A program made the translations under genes and the position numbers. From the NCBI GenBank assembly GCA_001600875.1, contig BCLD01000012.1:21981-85980 (forward strand): a stretch of 64,000 nucleotides of DNA. Direction: 5' to 3'. Under the pieces are notes generated by a model, which was given only the letters and a program-made list of their open reading frames with translations, had not been told where the DNA came from and searched no databases. This DNA is from Solicoccozyma terricola. Its lineage: Eukaryota > Basidiomycota > Tremellomycetes > Filobasidiales > Piskurozymaceae. Positions 35,517 through 46,796 of this stretch are shown here, piece by piece (the first letter of the stretch is position 1; each line of letters opens with the position of its first letter).

Positions 35517-36547
35517 AGGAGAGTGGGTGATGCTGCTGGCAGTTGCCTGCGTCGACCATCCATCCAACCATCTCCAACCGTCCGCCACGTGGCGAATGGC
35601 ATGCTAGCATACCCCCATGTGTGGGCGACCGATATGGCATGCAACAATGCGTGCTTCAGAGACGCTGGGGAAGAGCATGGGGGTGTGCCGTAGGCAGGTG
35701 CAGCCCAGCTGGCGTGTAGCTGGCATTTTGCACAAGGTGCTGCCGGGGGTCTGTTTTCGATAACCCGGCTGTAATCTAATACTGCTTTGATGCCAGAAAA
35801 CGTTGGATAGTAACTCGAATCCCTAAATGGATGGTCTACATCTGCGATGCGGGGAAACGAATCGGGATGAGGTGAGACAGATTTCTATGCCGGCCGTCTG
35901 GCAGTGATGAGGAATTGAACGGTTGTATGGGAGCTGCGCAAGAATGCCTCGCCGGTGTGGTATGGGTTGGTAGCCTGATGTCGCGGACATAGAGGCGTCG
36001 GGAACAGTCTTGGGATATCCGTACTGCGCACATTGTTTCTTTTGAACATGCTGACAGTTTAGGATCTAACAAACACTGGCCAACAGCTGAGAACTCCGGG
36101 TTGATAAAGCCGCGCCCAACTCACCCAACAGACCCTGTCGACCGAGGGGCAGCAGACATCATATTTTCAGGTCCCTTTACGTCCTCCAGTTGCCGCCGGT
36201 CTCCGCCGAATCGTCCGGTCGTATGCGACATTTGACTTGCTGTCGCTGACATGCTTCACAAGCGGCTGAGATCTTTGTCCGCTTGCTTCTGCGATGTTGG
36301 ATGATCCCGGTAGAAGGTGAGCTTGGGACGTGTGATGCAATGGTGCCAGACAGTTGTTTCTGCCATCGCAGTGGAATTCAGAAACCATCAGGCGGAAGCA
36401 GCCTCCACCTTCTTTCCCTGTCCACCCCAACGCCGATCCTCCACTTTTAGCAGAAAAGTGGTTTCGCCGCGCTGGGCCTTTATGAGTGAGCCTAATGGGT
36501 GAGATGCCAGTCGTGATATCGTTTTATGGATCGACCGTCCCCGCACC
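35517..36547. promoter_or_regulatory. Divergent region, membrane protein / carboxylate-type MFS transporter
   Basis: These 1.03 kb lie between two start codons. The perfect 12-bp palindrome CGCCACGTGGCG is at 35583-35594, 70 bp upstream of the membrane-protein ATG. The remaining sequence has only short frames without support. Confidence 0.5.
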
Positions 36548-38572
36548 ATGGCTGTGAATATCGATATAGAAAAGGGCGTCCGCGCCAATGAGGCCAAGCA
36601 GGTGACGGAGGGCGTCGATATCACCTACGCTCTCGCGAGGCAGATTACTGTGCCTGGAGATTGCGTCCCTGCCATGGACTTGCAAGCGAAATCGGTGGTT
36701 GTCGAGGGGCGCGAGGGATGTGTAGTACTGTTAGGATGCATTCTCATGGCCGTGACGAATATGGGGTGCGTAAGGAAGATGTTCCTCAGAGAGTGGGAAT
36801 GCTGATCCGTCGTTCCTTCCAGCTTCGGCATGTGTCAGGGAGCTCTGCAGGACTTTTATGCGCGGGGTCCGTACAAGGATACGCCGGAGAGTGTCATATC
36901 CCTGGTGGCAGGTTTGCAGGCTTTGGTGAGTCCTGGTTATATTGGTAAAACGTGTGTCCTTACGATTCGTCCCAAGACCGCGACGCTGTTAGCACAGTTC
37001 GGTGGGCGTCTAGGGGATGCCATGTGAGTATGCTGGGCGTTCCCAGGTTGTGCTCCTCGCTGACGAAACGTATCCTGCAATACAGAGGCTTTAGAGTGCG
37101 ACCTTTTTGTTTTTCGCCATATCCTGGAATGCCGGCTGATCGCTTTGAACCCTCGCACCATACCCAGCCGACCCTCATTCTCGGATCAGTCATAGGCGTG
37201 CTAGGACTCCTCTTTGACGCATTCGCTACGCAACTATGGCAAGTGTTCCTTACTCAAGTAAGTCATCAGGGACTTGGGCTTGTTTGTAAATGCTGACCGG
37301 GTCGCCACAGGGCCTGATGTTTGGCATTTCGGCGGCATTGACTGTGCCGTTGGTTCTTTCGCTGCCTAGGTGAGTTGTACGATGCTGCAGTTTTGAAATC
37401 CAGACCCAAGACCCACACCCGCACTCTCACAGCCAGTGGTTCCTTGAACATCGTGGATTAGCAACGGGTAAGTTCAGACGTCTGGAGATCCCGGCGCTGC
37501 AATAGTAAGGGTTAACGTCTGATTTGCAGGTATCGTTGGCGGCTGCGTGGGACTTGGAGGAGCTACAAACGCGGTAGTAATTCGTCTTCTCATCGCTCAC
37601 TTCCATGGCACTCGCCAGACACTTGTCATCATTACGAGTATTTTCGCTGTGGTCTGGACATTCGCTCTCCTCCTCATCAAGGAGAATAGACAAACCACGG
37701 ATCTGTGGGGGCTCTTGCAAAGTCGCCTTCGGAAGGGTGACTCGATGCCCATGGCAAGGATTCAGAAGCGAGGGGGTTTGGGCAAGCTGCTGCACGACTG
37801 GGCGTTCTGGTCATTCCTGGCCGCAGTGTTCTTCTCTTGTTTGTGAGTACACAGGAACGATAGAGGGGAGTGCATTGTTGACGACGGTTTACTTTACAGT
37901 GGTTACCTTACACCCTTCAGTTATCTTCCCTCCTACGCCGCACAGGTAGTCGTCCCCCACATGGCCCACTCAAACTCTCTCACGACCATTTGGCCGCTGG
38001 TTGGATGCAACCTAGGCATGTTCGTTGGGCGGGTACTTGCAGGACTGGCTTCGGATCGCATCGGAGCGTGTCAGACGCTTTCATTCTGCCTTATGACGGC
38101 GGGACTATTGCAGGTCGTTGCTTGGCACTTTGCGACGACATTTCCAGGCGTGATGGCGTTCTCAGTTACATTCGGAATGTTCGGCGGCGCAGCAATGAGG
38201 TGGGTGGAGGAAACCCTTCTCGCGTACATTGACCTCTAGACTGAGCCAAGCGTTCACAGCCTCATTGCCCTCGTCATCGCCCAGATCTGGGGCGTCAATG
38301 AAAACTACGCAAGTGCAGTAGGGATGGGAATCGTCTCGACTGGACCAGGTAGGTAGATAGCAGTTGCGTAGTGTTGACGCACTGCGTTGACATGTTTCGT
38401 GAATTTTACAGGGTCCGTCGCTGGTCCTGCACTTGCAGGTGCCGTGCTGTCGGCTACGCAGAGCTGGTGGGCGTTCCAAGCAATCAGTGGAGCTGGCCAG
38501 GTGATCGGTGGAATAGTAGCAGCATGGACTTGGTATATAGGGATTCACAGGAGACGACGGACGCTGCAGTAG
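36548..38572 (+). CDS. MFS monocarboxylate transporter-like protein
   Basis: Twelve-span major-facilitator protein of the monocarboxylate-porter type, expected in the plasma membrane. About ten exons. Joins give GCILMAVTNMG|FGMCQGALQDFY, GGRLGDAIGFR|PTLILGSVIGVL (loop 2-3 signature), GLMFGISAALTVPLVLSLP|SQWFLEHRGLATG|IVGGCVGLGGA (the typical MCT stretch), a central loop at about 37680-37790, GMFVGRVLAGLASDRIGACQT, and a final exon SVAGPALAGAVLSATQSWWAFQ ending TAG at 38570-38572. The substrate is inferred only from family; riboflavin- and carboxylate-like porters share the fold. It is followed on the same strand by another MCT-like gene with quite different sequence and no introns. Confidence 0.83.
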
Positions 38573-39269
38573 GTCGTTGTCTTTCCTCTACTGTATTCGA
38601 ATAATACCGCTGCGATCGCAAGAGATCCCTATAATGTCGATCAAAGGACGTTGATTGGTATACAGTTGGAGGAGTCACAGACACGGGCCGTAGGGACCGC
38701 TGGCAGGAAAAGGTTTGGGGTTTGGGGCCCCTTGAGGTGTGACGAATCGTAGGATAGTCGCGGGACTCAGTCTGCGGCGATTGGAATACGACTGGGTCGT
38801 TCGTTGCATCGGCTTCATGCCGTCGAGGTATTGTCGTAGTCGAGTGCTGAAGATGGTGGCGTGGCGCGCCAGGCCCCAGCGGAATGAACGGAGGCCGCGG
38901 CCTTGTCCACGGCGGAAAGCAATATCCGGGTTATTTCCTAACAGCGTAAGACACGCTGGCTGGTGGCGACTGTTTGTCTCGGAGTTCTTGATCTCCGTAG
39001 GGTCCTGGAGAAGTGTCGAGGTCCTAGTCATCCCTGCAGACACTCATGGACGATGACCAGGGAGTTCTGTCCATCTTTTCCTATAGAGATCAAGCTGCTT
39101 GGCGTCGTTCTCCAGTCGCGCATTGCCGACGGTTGGTCATTCGGCAAAGTCCGAAACGGCTTTGGCAGGTTTATTTTGCCGCCCACTCAGATTGTATTTG
39201 CTTGCTGACCTGAAAGTACAAGACCCATCGTCGTTGTCACCCTGCGAATCCTCTCCGTCTGTCGTTTCG
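38573..39269. promoter_or_regulatory. Upstream region of the second MCT-like gene
   Basis: 697 bp between same-strand transporter genes. The transporter frame stays open back to an ATG at 39099, but the segment before 39270 is polar and unlike a transporter N-terminus. No other feature was recognised. Confidence 0.4.
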
Positions 39270-40718
39270 ATGGTCGACCTGAACTCGTCCACGCCTACGC
39301 TCACGGTCTCTACAGCCAGTCATGCGTTTGATGCGTCCGTCGACACCGAGAAGAGATCATTAGATGCACACGATCAGCTCGGAAACGCCAAGGCGACTAT
39401 TTCTGGTGATCACAACATGGAGATGGATACCAGCAAAGCAGCGTCCTTTTCACTGGACCACGATGTCACCGCGCAAGGTCAGTCGTCCACACTGGAATAC
39501 CCGGAAGGAGGCCTCCGAGCCTGGCTTTGCGTATTCGGCGGCTTCTGGTCAACGTTCATCACCTTTGGCTATATGAACGCATTCGGGGTATTTGAAAAAT
39601 ACTACCTCACCAACACTCTCTCGTCCTACTCGTCGTCTACCATTGCCTGGATCGGTGCCGTCCAGTACTTTCTTCTCTTCGCTGTCGGAGGCGTCGCCGG
39701 TCGATTATTTGACCTCGGCTACTTCCGCCCACTCTTCACGGCGGGCTGTGTTATCGTTGTGTTCTCGCAGATGATGCTGTCACTCTGCACCGAGTACTAC
39801 CAGATCTTCCTTGCACAGGGCATCGGGCTCGGTATCGGCTTCGGCCTCGTCTTTAACCTCGCTGTCACAGCACCAACACACCACTTTAACAAACGGAGGG
39901 GGATCGCCATGGGCGTCATGGCTTCTGGCTCTTCAACGGGCGGTACAATCTACCCTATCATGATTCAGCATCTGATTCCTCGGGTCGGTTACGGGTGGAC
40001 CATGCGTATCGTGGGCTTCCTCGCGCTTGTGTGCTGTGTAATGGCTTGGCTCACTCTCACCACCCGCATACCGCCAGCGATTGACGTCCACGACAAGTCC
40101 AAGGGTGGCTGGAAGCAAGTCAAGTGGATGGACTTTGCTGCTTTTGAGGTTCCCTCGTATTCCTATTTTGTCGCTGGTGCGACCCTCGTCATGTTCGGTC
40201 TCTACACGCCTTTTACATTCATGGACGTATTCTCAGAATACTACAACGTTCCTCTGAATGGCTACTATCTGTCGATACTCAATGCAGCTTCGTGCTTTGG
40301 CCGCGTCCTCCCTGGATTTCTTGCCGACCGGGAAGGCCGAATCAACACGGTACTACCACATTTATTCGTCTCCGCAGTCCTCCTGTTCATCTACCCGCTT
40401 TGCACCTCAGTTGGCGGACTCGTCACCTTTGCGATCATCTACGGTTTCACGTCGGGGTGTTACGTCTCTCTCATCCCGGCTTGCGTGGCGCAACTAGGCA
40501 CGACGGAAACAGTGGGAACTAGGATCGGGATGATGTTCCTCGCGATGAGTATTGGCGGCTTGGTAGGGACGCCTATAAGCGGAGCAATATTAGGGACGGG
40601 AGATTTAAACTGGTGGGGAACGTACATATTCAGCGGTGCGATGGTCATGGGCGGGGTCATATTGATCGGGGTGTCAAGATATTTTGCTCTGGGGAAGGCC
40701 CTGAGGGGCAAGATATGA
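39270..40718 (+). CDS. MFS monocarboxylate transporter-like protein, intronless
   Basis: Single open frame of 482 codons from the ATG at 39270 (MVDLNSSTPTL); an in-frame ATG at 39099 would add 57 residues. The hydrophilic N-terminus of about 75 residues is followed by EGGLRAWLCVFGGFWSTFITFGYMNAFGVFEKYY, the characteristic first span of fungal monocarboxylate porters, and then eleven further spans including GQGIGLG-type GIGLGIGFGLVFNLAVTAPTHHFNKRRGIAMGV and SCFGRVLPGFLADREGRIN. The plasma membrane is the expected site; the substrate is unknown. The lack of introns sets it apart from all multi-exon neighbours except the glucuronidase, which may reflect a retrocopy or acquisition. Confidence 0.9.
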   Translation: MVDLNSSTPTLTVSTASHAFDASVDTEKRSLDAHDQLGNAKATISGDHNMEMDTSKAASFSLDHDVTAQGQSSTLEYPEGGLRAWLCVFGGFWSTFITFGYMNAFGVFEKYYLTNTLSSYSSSTIAWIGAVQYFLLFAVGGVAGRLFDLGYFRPLFTAGCVIVVFSQMMLSLCTEYYQIFLAQGIGLGIGFGLVFNLAVTAPTHHFNKRRGIAMGVMASGSSTGGTIYPIMIQHLIPRVGYGWTMRIVGFLALVCCVMAWLTLTTRIPPAIDVHDKSKGGWKQVKWMDFAAFEVPSYSYFVAGATLVMFGLYTPFTFMDVFSEYYNVPLNGYYLSILNAASCFGRVLPGFLADREGRINTVLPHLFVSAVLLFIYPLCTSVGGLVTFAIIYGFTSGCYVSLIPACVAQLGTTETVGTRIGMMFLAMSIGGLVGTPISGAILGTGDLNWWGTYIFSGAMVMGGVILIGVSRYFALGKALRGKI

Positions 40719-41414
40719 GAGCGCAAGGTTTCATGCCGGGGCAGTTTCCGGCAGCGAAGAAATTTGGGGTCCACTGCGTAGAGTCACCAGGTGTAAGTGT
40801 ATTTTCGATTTTTACAAACCAGATAATAGACTTTTACATTCGCGAGCATCCCCAAAAGGTATCGATCTCTGCGACGTATGTCCCCATGATCCTGTGGTTG
40901 ACAACCATTTCTCCACTCGCTATGTGTTCCGACGAATCGGCGCACACAACCGTTCGGAGCCTACGTGTGCAGAAAGCTGCGGCTCACTCAAACCCTACCG
41001 GAAGCCTCGGCAAAGTAACAAGCCTGAGGCGAAAGACACAGTCTCAGGTCAGTCTAGTGCCCCCTTCGGTGCCCCCTTCTCTGAATGGGATGCCGGTTAC
41101 GGTGGCGGCACGGGGCTAGGAGTGGCGCTTGGTAGTCGCCAAGACAGCGGGAAATCGTAAAGCTTCATTGTAAACAGATAAACAATGTTAAAACTTGGAT
41201 TTGGGGTCTTCCGGGGAGAGCGAATGTGGCAACTGTTTGACGATTCGCTCTCTGATGATTGGCAACACCAAGCCACCCGTGATAAAGGGCAGGGTATGCA
41301 ATACCAGGAATTTTGTCGCTGCAACGCTGCAGCTGCCAACTCGCCACTGCAATGATGTCCGTATTTATAATATAAAAATCATGACCGAAATGTCCTTGTA
41401 GTAAGCCCGCATGA
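40719..41414. other. Convergent intergenic region
   Basis: 696 bp between the stop codons of the intronless transporter and the chitin deacetylase. It would hold both 3' UTRs. An open frame at 40613-41119 overlaps the transporter end out of frame and is not supported. Confidence 0.5.
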
Positions 41415-43114
41415 CTACATTAACACCAAAAGGCCCGAGGAAATGACAAGCACGCCAGGCAGCATATTCACTACCCTCAAGGTTGTCGCAGCAGACGATT
41501 TGTTGTTGGAAGAAGCGGCCGTAGTGGCGGATGCGGAAGAAGCAGACGAGGCCGCTGCAATTTTACCGGTGCTTGAGCCTGTGGAAGAAGAAGCGGAGCT
41601 GGTGGTGGTGGTGGTGGTGGTGGTGGTGGGCGCTGACTCGGAGCCATTGGTAGCGGCTTGGAAGTCGGGGTATCTGGATGATGGGACGGGTCAGGTTTGT
41701 GTGGGTGGGATAAATGTACATGCCTATACTCACGTCACGTTGGTCTCCGCGTACGGCTGGGTCCAGTTGTAAGCCGAAGCGATTGGTATGACGTGCTTGA
41801 AAGCGGCCTGCAGTTGCGGCAACCACTTGATCGCCTCGCTCATGGTAAAGTTATTAAGCTCGTGTGTTAACATGATAGTTCCGCGGGTTGCGAATGTGCC
41901 GTTATTAGCCTGATTGATCACATCTTGATAATTACCGTCGATTTGCTCCTGTGTGACGGGTGGTGTCCCAGTGTTGATACGCCAATCTTCCGAATCCAGC
42001 TCCCAAAGAATGGATTTGAGGTTGAGCCCGTTTGCGATGACGCGAATACGGTCATCAAGGTCACCAAATGGTGGGCGCCAGCATTGTGGGGTGACACCGG
42101 TGACGAGTTTGATCGCTTGCATGGTGTAGTATAGCTCAGCAAAAGCCTGTTCGTTGGACAAGGCGGTCACTGGGGGTGGGGGGATGAGAGGTGAGCAACG
42201 ACGTCTACGACATGGTAAAAACGCAAACAACGCTCACTGTACTGATGAGACCACGTGTGGACGCAGATCTCATGGCCATCCGCGATCGCTCGCTGTGCCT
42301 GCAGAGGCCAATTCATGACGTTCGAGCCGACGTAGAACCTGGTAGGTGTGCGAGGGATTTTCAGGAAAAATTCGAAAACAAAAATCGAGTAAATCAACGA
42401 ACTCACATGGTCGCCTTGAGCTTCTCCTGGTAAAGAAATTCGTAAAACGCGTTATGGGAGCAGTTTGGTCCATCGTCAAATCCAAGTCCGAAACTTAGAG
42501 GTTCTGGCAGTGTTGTAATATCGGGACTGAGGTTGGCATTCTTGGGAGTGTCGCATTGATGGTATGTCCACCAGCAGTCTGGATCGGAAGCAGGGTAGGT
42601 CGGTGTGAATGTGGAAAAGTTTCCGTTCGGTGTGCCTTTTATTTTGATGTTTGGTACTTGTGAGTTGATAGTAGCGTTGATGGTAGCGAAAAGTGATTGT
42701 GCTGTGGTATCTGTGGGAATGATCTCCGCCGTCTGCCAGACTACTGGGAAATCTGCCTGTTTTGCGAATATAAGCCTCAAGCTGACTTGTTGGAAAAACT
42801 CTCATCCTCTTCCGCTCCCTCCCCCCCACACACACCTTGGCGTTGATCACTGGCGCATACGAGTAGTATGTGCACTCGGTTGTGGGGTCTGGCAAGTGAT
42901 ACAGATCAGTGGCGAAATGGATACCATGCCTCTCACACCCTCGGCACCCACCAGTGCTCTGCGCTGCATCGGACTCTGTGCTCTGCCTCTTCCCCCAGCT
43001 GTCGGTCATGCCGAGGTTGCGCTTGCTGACGTCGTGTTGTCCGCCACATCCTCGGTGTGCGGCTGCTGCGGTTGCGAGGAGGACGGTGGCCGCGACGACG
43101 TTGACGGCGAGCAT
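41415..43114 (-). CDS. Chitin deacetylase, GPI-anchored (CDA2/MP98-like)
   Basis: Secreted cell-wall enzyme that converts chitin to chitosan by removing N-acetyl groups. Five or so exons. In order: signal peptide (MLAVNVVAATVLLATAAAA), a polar N-terminal region with YPASDPDCWWTYHQC, the NodB polysaccharide-deacetylase domain with GFDDGPN (motif 1, second Asp binds metal), HTWSHQYMTALS (motif 2, H-x3-H metal ligands; split by an intron after HQY), RPPFGDLDDRIR (motif 3) and LTHELNNFTMSE (motif 5 His), then a Thr/Ser/Ala-rich tail with ten consecutive Thr, and a C-terminal hydrophobic stretch ending SSGLLVLM, which fits a GPI signal. This layout and the conserved blocks match Cryptococcus Cda proteins closely. 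Several N-glycosylation sites are present. Confidence 0.95.
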
Positions 43115-43435
43115 GGTGGAATGAGGTGAGAGAATGTGAAGATGTACTGCAGTTGTCCCGGGGGAAGATGAATGCTTGGGACACAGCTTTGCTATAGTTG
43201 TAAATGGAAGGGACGAGGCTGTGCGAATGAATTCAGAAACAAACAAAAACAAAAAAGAAGAGAGCATGCCGAGGATATTACAAGGTTCGCCGTGAATCAG
43301 GGCGCGCACCCGAAGGAAAAAGGCACGAAGGCATCAGTGCGGGGTGACGTCGGCGCGGAGGCGAATCATATCACCCGGAGGGGACGGGTGCCACGCGACG
43401 GCGACGGCTCCGGCGACGGCTCCGGCCGACAACGG
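43115..43435. promoter_or_regulatory. Upstream region of the chitin deacetylase
   Basis: 321 bp between the chitin deacetylase start and the TF3 stop on the same strand. An A-rich AAACAAACAAAAACAAAAAAGAAGAGAG stretch (TTTGTTT-rich in transcript sense) lies at 43229-43263. No other feature was recognised. Confidence 0.4.
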
Positions 43436-46400
43436 CTACTGGCCCATGCCGGGGCCGAGCACACCCCACGGCTCGTAGTCCACCGTCATCGGCGCCATCC
43501 CAGGCCAATCGGACAGGGACGTCGGCGTGTCCATCGCACCGGCCAGCATCGGGAACGTAGCCCAGAAGCTCTCGTCTTGCTCGAACGGCTGGAGCGGTTG
43601 CTGGTTCAGCAGCTGGCCCTGTGGGGAGAGAAAGAGAGAGAGAGACGGAGGACCCAGACGATTCAGTCAACATCCCAAGCTGCTGGCAACGTCGACGTGT
43701 TGCTACCCACCATCTCGTTCCACACAAAGTCTGGTGGTGGTCTGCTCAACGCCAACGACGCCTCGGCGTTCCAAAACTGTTGCGGCACTGCAAGGTCGGC
43801 AGGAAGGCCATGCGACGATTCCACCGGAGACGGTGCTCTAGACGGCTGTCGCGACTGATGAGCCTTGTCAAGCAGATTATGGAGGAACCTCGCTAGGTAC
43901 GCCGGTTGTGAGCCATTATCTCCTCGTGCGGCTTCACGGCACACGACCACAACTGGGAAGGGATATATCTCGGATGGATTAGCGAGAACCCTACGTCGAC
44001 CCAAAACGCTCACACACGTACCTCGTGTCAACTTCCGAAGAATCTCGGACCTCGCAGGGGTATCGAGATAAGACGAGAAGCGAAGGAGACGAACAGCGGC
44101 TGAAGCGACCGCCACAGAATGTGCATCTTCGATCATCGGCATCACTCCCTTCCTTGCGAATCCGTCGATCACCGTATCCAACAGTGACAATCCGATCGAG
44201 ACGCATGAGTGGAGCAAGCCGATCCTCCGATCACGAGGCGCAAACGAAAAAGACGTTCCTTCGATGAGTAGTTCCTGTGCGAGAGCGCTGAATTTGACGA
44301 TACTTGCGGATGTCGATGTTAACGGGAGGGATGCTGAGATGTCCACGGGGCGGCTCACGTCAGTGAGGTATTTTTTCGGGGATGGGAACGAAGAAACATC
44401 TCACCACCATCCCTTGTCAACCTCTGGTAAGATCGATGCAACTCCTCTGCTATACGTCTCAACCCCGATTGTAATATCTCATAACTAGCCTTACTCGCTT
44501 GTGTTTGCCGGATCTCTGAGCCCAGGATGCTGGTTCTACGATGGAGAAAAGGGTCTCGATCAGCCAAGAGGTGGTAACCACTATTCGCAGTTCACTCACT
44601 TGACCGCAAATGCCAATTGTCCATCCGAAGGGAGTAACAACGACAGCGGCGTGTGTTGCAACCACGCCTCCACATCTGGTGACTTGTGCATCATAGAAGG
44701 ACGATCCGAAAGATCACTGCAAACCGCGGGGTAGTGATACCGAGTCAGATCGACAAGTCCCGTCAGTGGTTTTCAGTGTCACCAACCTCATCCTACAAAA
44801 GGCCAGCGATCAGTTACGGTGTTGAAAACACTACGAGAAACAGAGAGACTCACGTTGTATCGAAACAGAACAGTGCTGCATTGAGTACGAGTCAGAATAC
44901 CAAGAGTCAATCACACCTGAGCTACTCACATATCCAAGTTCGCTCTCGATCCTGTACATGGGAGGAACAGTCAATTTCCTGGGCCTACAAGGGAATAAGG
45001 ATCGGACAGCACTCACCGTCCTGAGTCTCGCTTCGAATTCGCGTTCAGGGTAAGGCTCTTTTCTTGGTAAATGTAGATCTAGCTGGTACGCCAGGCGGAT
45101 CGCATGACCTGCCAGGTATTCCGGAGATCAGAAAATCGAAGAACATGTAAAAGACTATTTTCACTCACCCATCCTCAGGAAACCACTACTATCGGCAGGC
45201 TTTTTCCAGTCTGTTCTTCCGTGTGTTTTAGACGCGACCTCTAGGAGGGCCGTATTCTATCACTTACAATGAAGCATGCAAATCGCTTGAACGATCTCGA
45301 TGGCACAAACGCTGTCAAAAATCGCTTGTCCGATCAGCTTGTTTGCGATACTCAAGAGATTTTCATAAAGCTCAGGCCGGAAGAATTTCGAGGATATGGC
45401 GAGTACGGCTGTGAAAAGGGGTAGAGATCTTTTCCGTGTGTATTTGGCGGTGTGTACTGGGAAAGAAACGGGGAAACAAGATTCGTCAAGCTGGCATCCC
45501 TTCGGCCAGACGTGCTTACCATTCGGGTCCAGCAGACAAACGCATGTCTGCAGCTGATCGTGGTAGCTGGGGGAGAAAAAGGTGAGCTGCCATGCTGTAC
45601 GTTTAGTCTGAATTTGGCTCACTGATCAAAAAGAGAGTCGCATTCCTCAATTGTCAAGATCCCAATGTAGACGGGATCATCCTTTGAAGGTTCTGCTGAC
45701 GTTGGACTGAGTTCATTCCCCACTGGTTCTCTATCCATAACCCCGGCAATGGAGAATCTCGCCCTGTTCGCGACTGCGTGGTAGACGGAATTGGCGGGGC
45801 CCTCGAGCTCAACATGTTCCTCTGATGGTGGTGGTCGGGGACCGAGTCCCCCAGGTGATGAATGATAGGTTGAAGATCGCTCGTAGGATATTTCGTTTGG
45901 AAGAGAAGCAGTCGCGGTCCTGCGCCTCTTCCTCCCAGAGTCACCATTCGCAAAGGCGACGACGTTGCTGTGGAGATGGTGGGAGGGGCAGCAATGTCAA
46001 TAGTCGCTACGACGAATGTGAGCCCTGGTCTGGAACGTACTGTGGATTGGGCTTGCGGCCTCGCTGATGGGGCAGGAATGTGCACTCGATATCGAGACGG
46101 ACACATCGCTGACACTTGGGTGCCGAGTCTACGCTTGGGATGCATTTGCACTAGATGAGACACGAATCAGCCATCGAAGGATGCGGTCTGACGGGAGCTA
46201 TATAGCACAAGCCCCATACCTTGACGCCTCGACAACCGCTGCAGCTTCTGATATAGGTCGTTCAGGGCAGACCAAGGGTCAGCGGTGGACCACATGATAG
46301 CAATCGAGGGATAGCATACTCACACTTTATTTGCGGACGCGCTGGGCGACCTGGCAGGATGGAGCATGAGAGCTGGCTGGACACCGTCCTGTGTGAGCAT
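43436..46400 (-). CDS. Zn2Cys6 fungal transcription factor (TF3), paralogue of TF2
   Basis: Nuclear zinc-cluster regulator. The likely start is the ATG at 46398-46400 (MLTQDGVQPAL); the frame remains open upstream to other ATGs near 46570, so the start is not certain. Stop TAG at 43436-43438. Two introns frame the cluster: SCSGCRGVK | CKCIPSVDSAPKCQRCVRLDIEC, spacing C-x2-C-x6-C-x9-C-x2-C-x6-C, then the basic HQRGRKPN. The regulatory region has LPLFTAVLAISSK ... CAIEIVQAICML and LRMGHAIRLAYQLDLHLP, clearly related to TF2, and ends DYEPWGVLGPGMGQ. About twelve exons; some small joins between 44360 and 45250 were not worked out. It shares a 396-bp divergent promoter with the sugar transporter, a likely target. 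Confidence 0.83.
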
Positions 46401-46796
46401 CGACTTTGGAGAGATGAGGACGGAGGGACGGTGATCTTGAACGCCTGGTAGCGCCGATCTGGCCGCCGGGCAAACTCCACTACTGCCACTCGGCCGTTGG
46501 AAAAAAGTTGACCCCCGTGCGGGGCCAATGAAGCTGAAACGCCGTGGCATGCAGACGGCATTGGAGAACATGTGGACAACGGTGACTTGCTCGACGGCGA
46601 CTTGTTTTTCCAACCCTTGACTGGCCAGGACAACCACCCACATGAACAACTTGGCAAAAATGAGGGCTTGCGGCATGACAGGGGTCCAGCGAGCTGACCA
46701 TAAATACCCCAGGGGGCACCTGTGTTCAGAGTCGTCGACATCCCCTCATCACCACATTTTTGCTGCAAAGTCATTCAATACGGCACCATTCTCACC
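46401..46796. promoter_or_regulatory. Divergent promoter region, TF3 / sugar transporter
   Basis: 396 bp between two start codons. No CACGTG box was found here, unlike most of the other upstream regions. An open minus frame extends from TF3 exon 1 across part of it, which leaves the TF3 start uncertain. Confidence 0.45.

Noticed and set aside
40613..41119. 168-codon frame after the intronless transporter
   Set aside because: Begins inside the transporter in another frame and has no recognisable domain or splice signal.
43172..43858. 228-codon plus-strand frame near the TF3 end
   Set aside because: Arg/His-rich antisense of the Pro/Gly-rich TF3 C-terminus and a GC-rich 3' flank.
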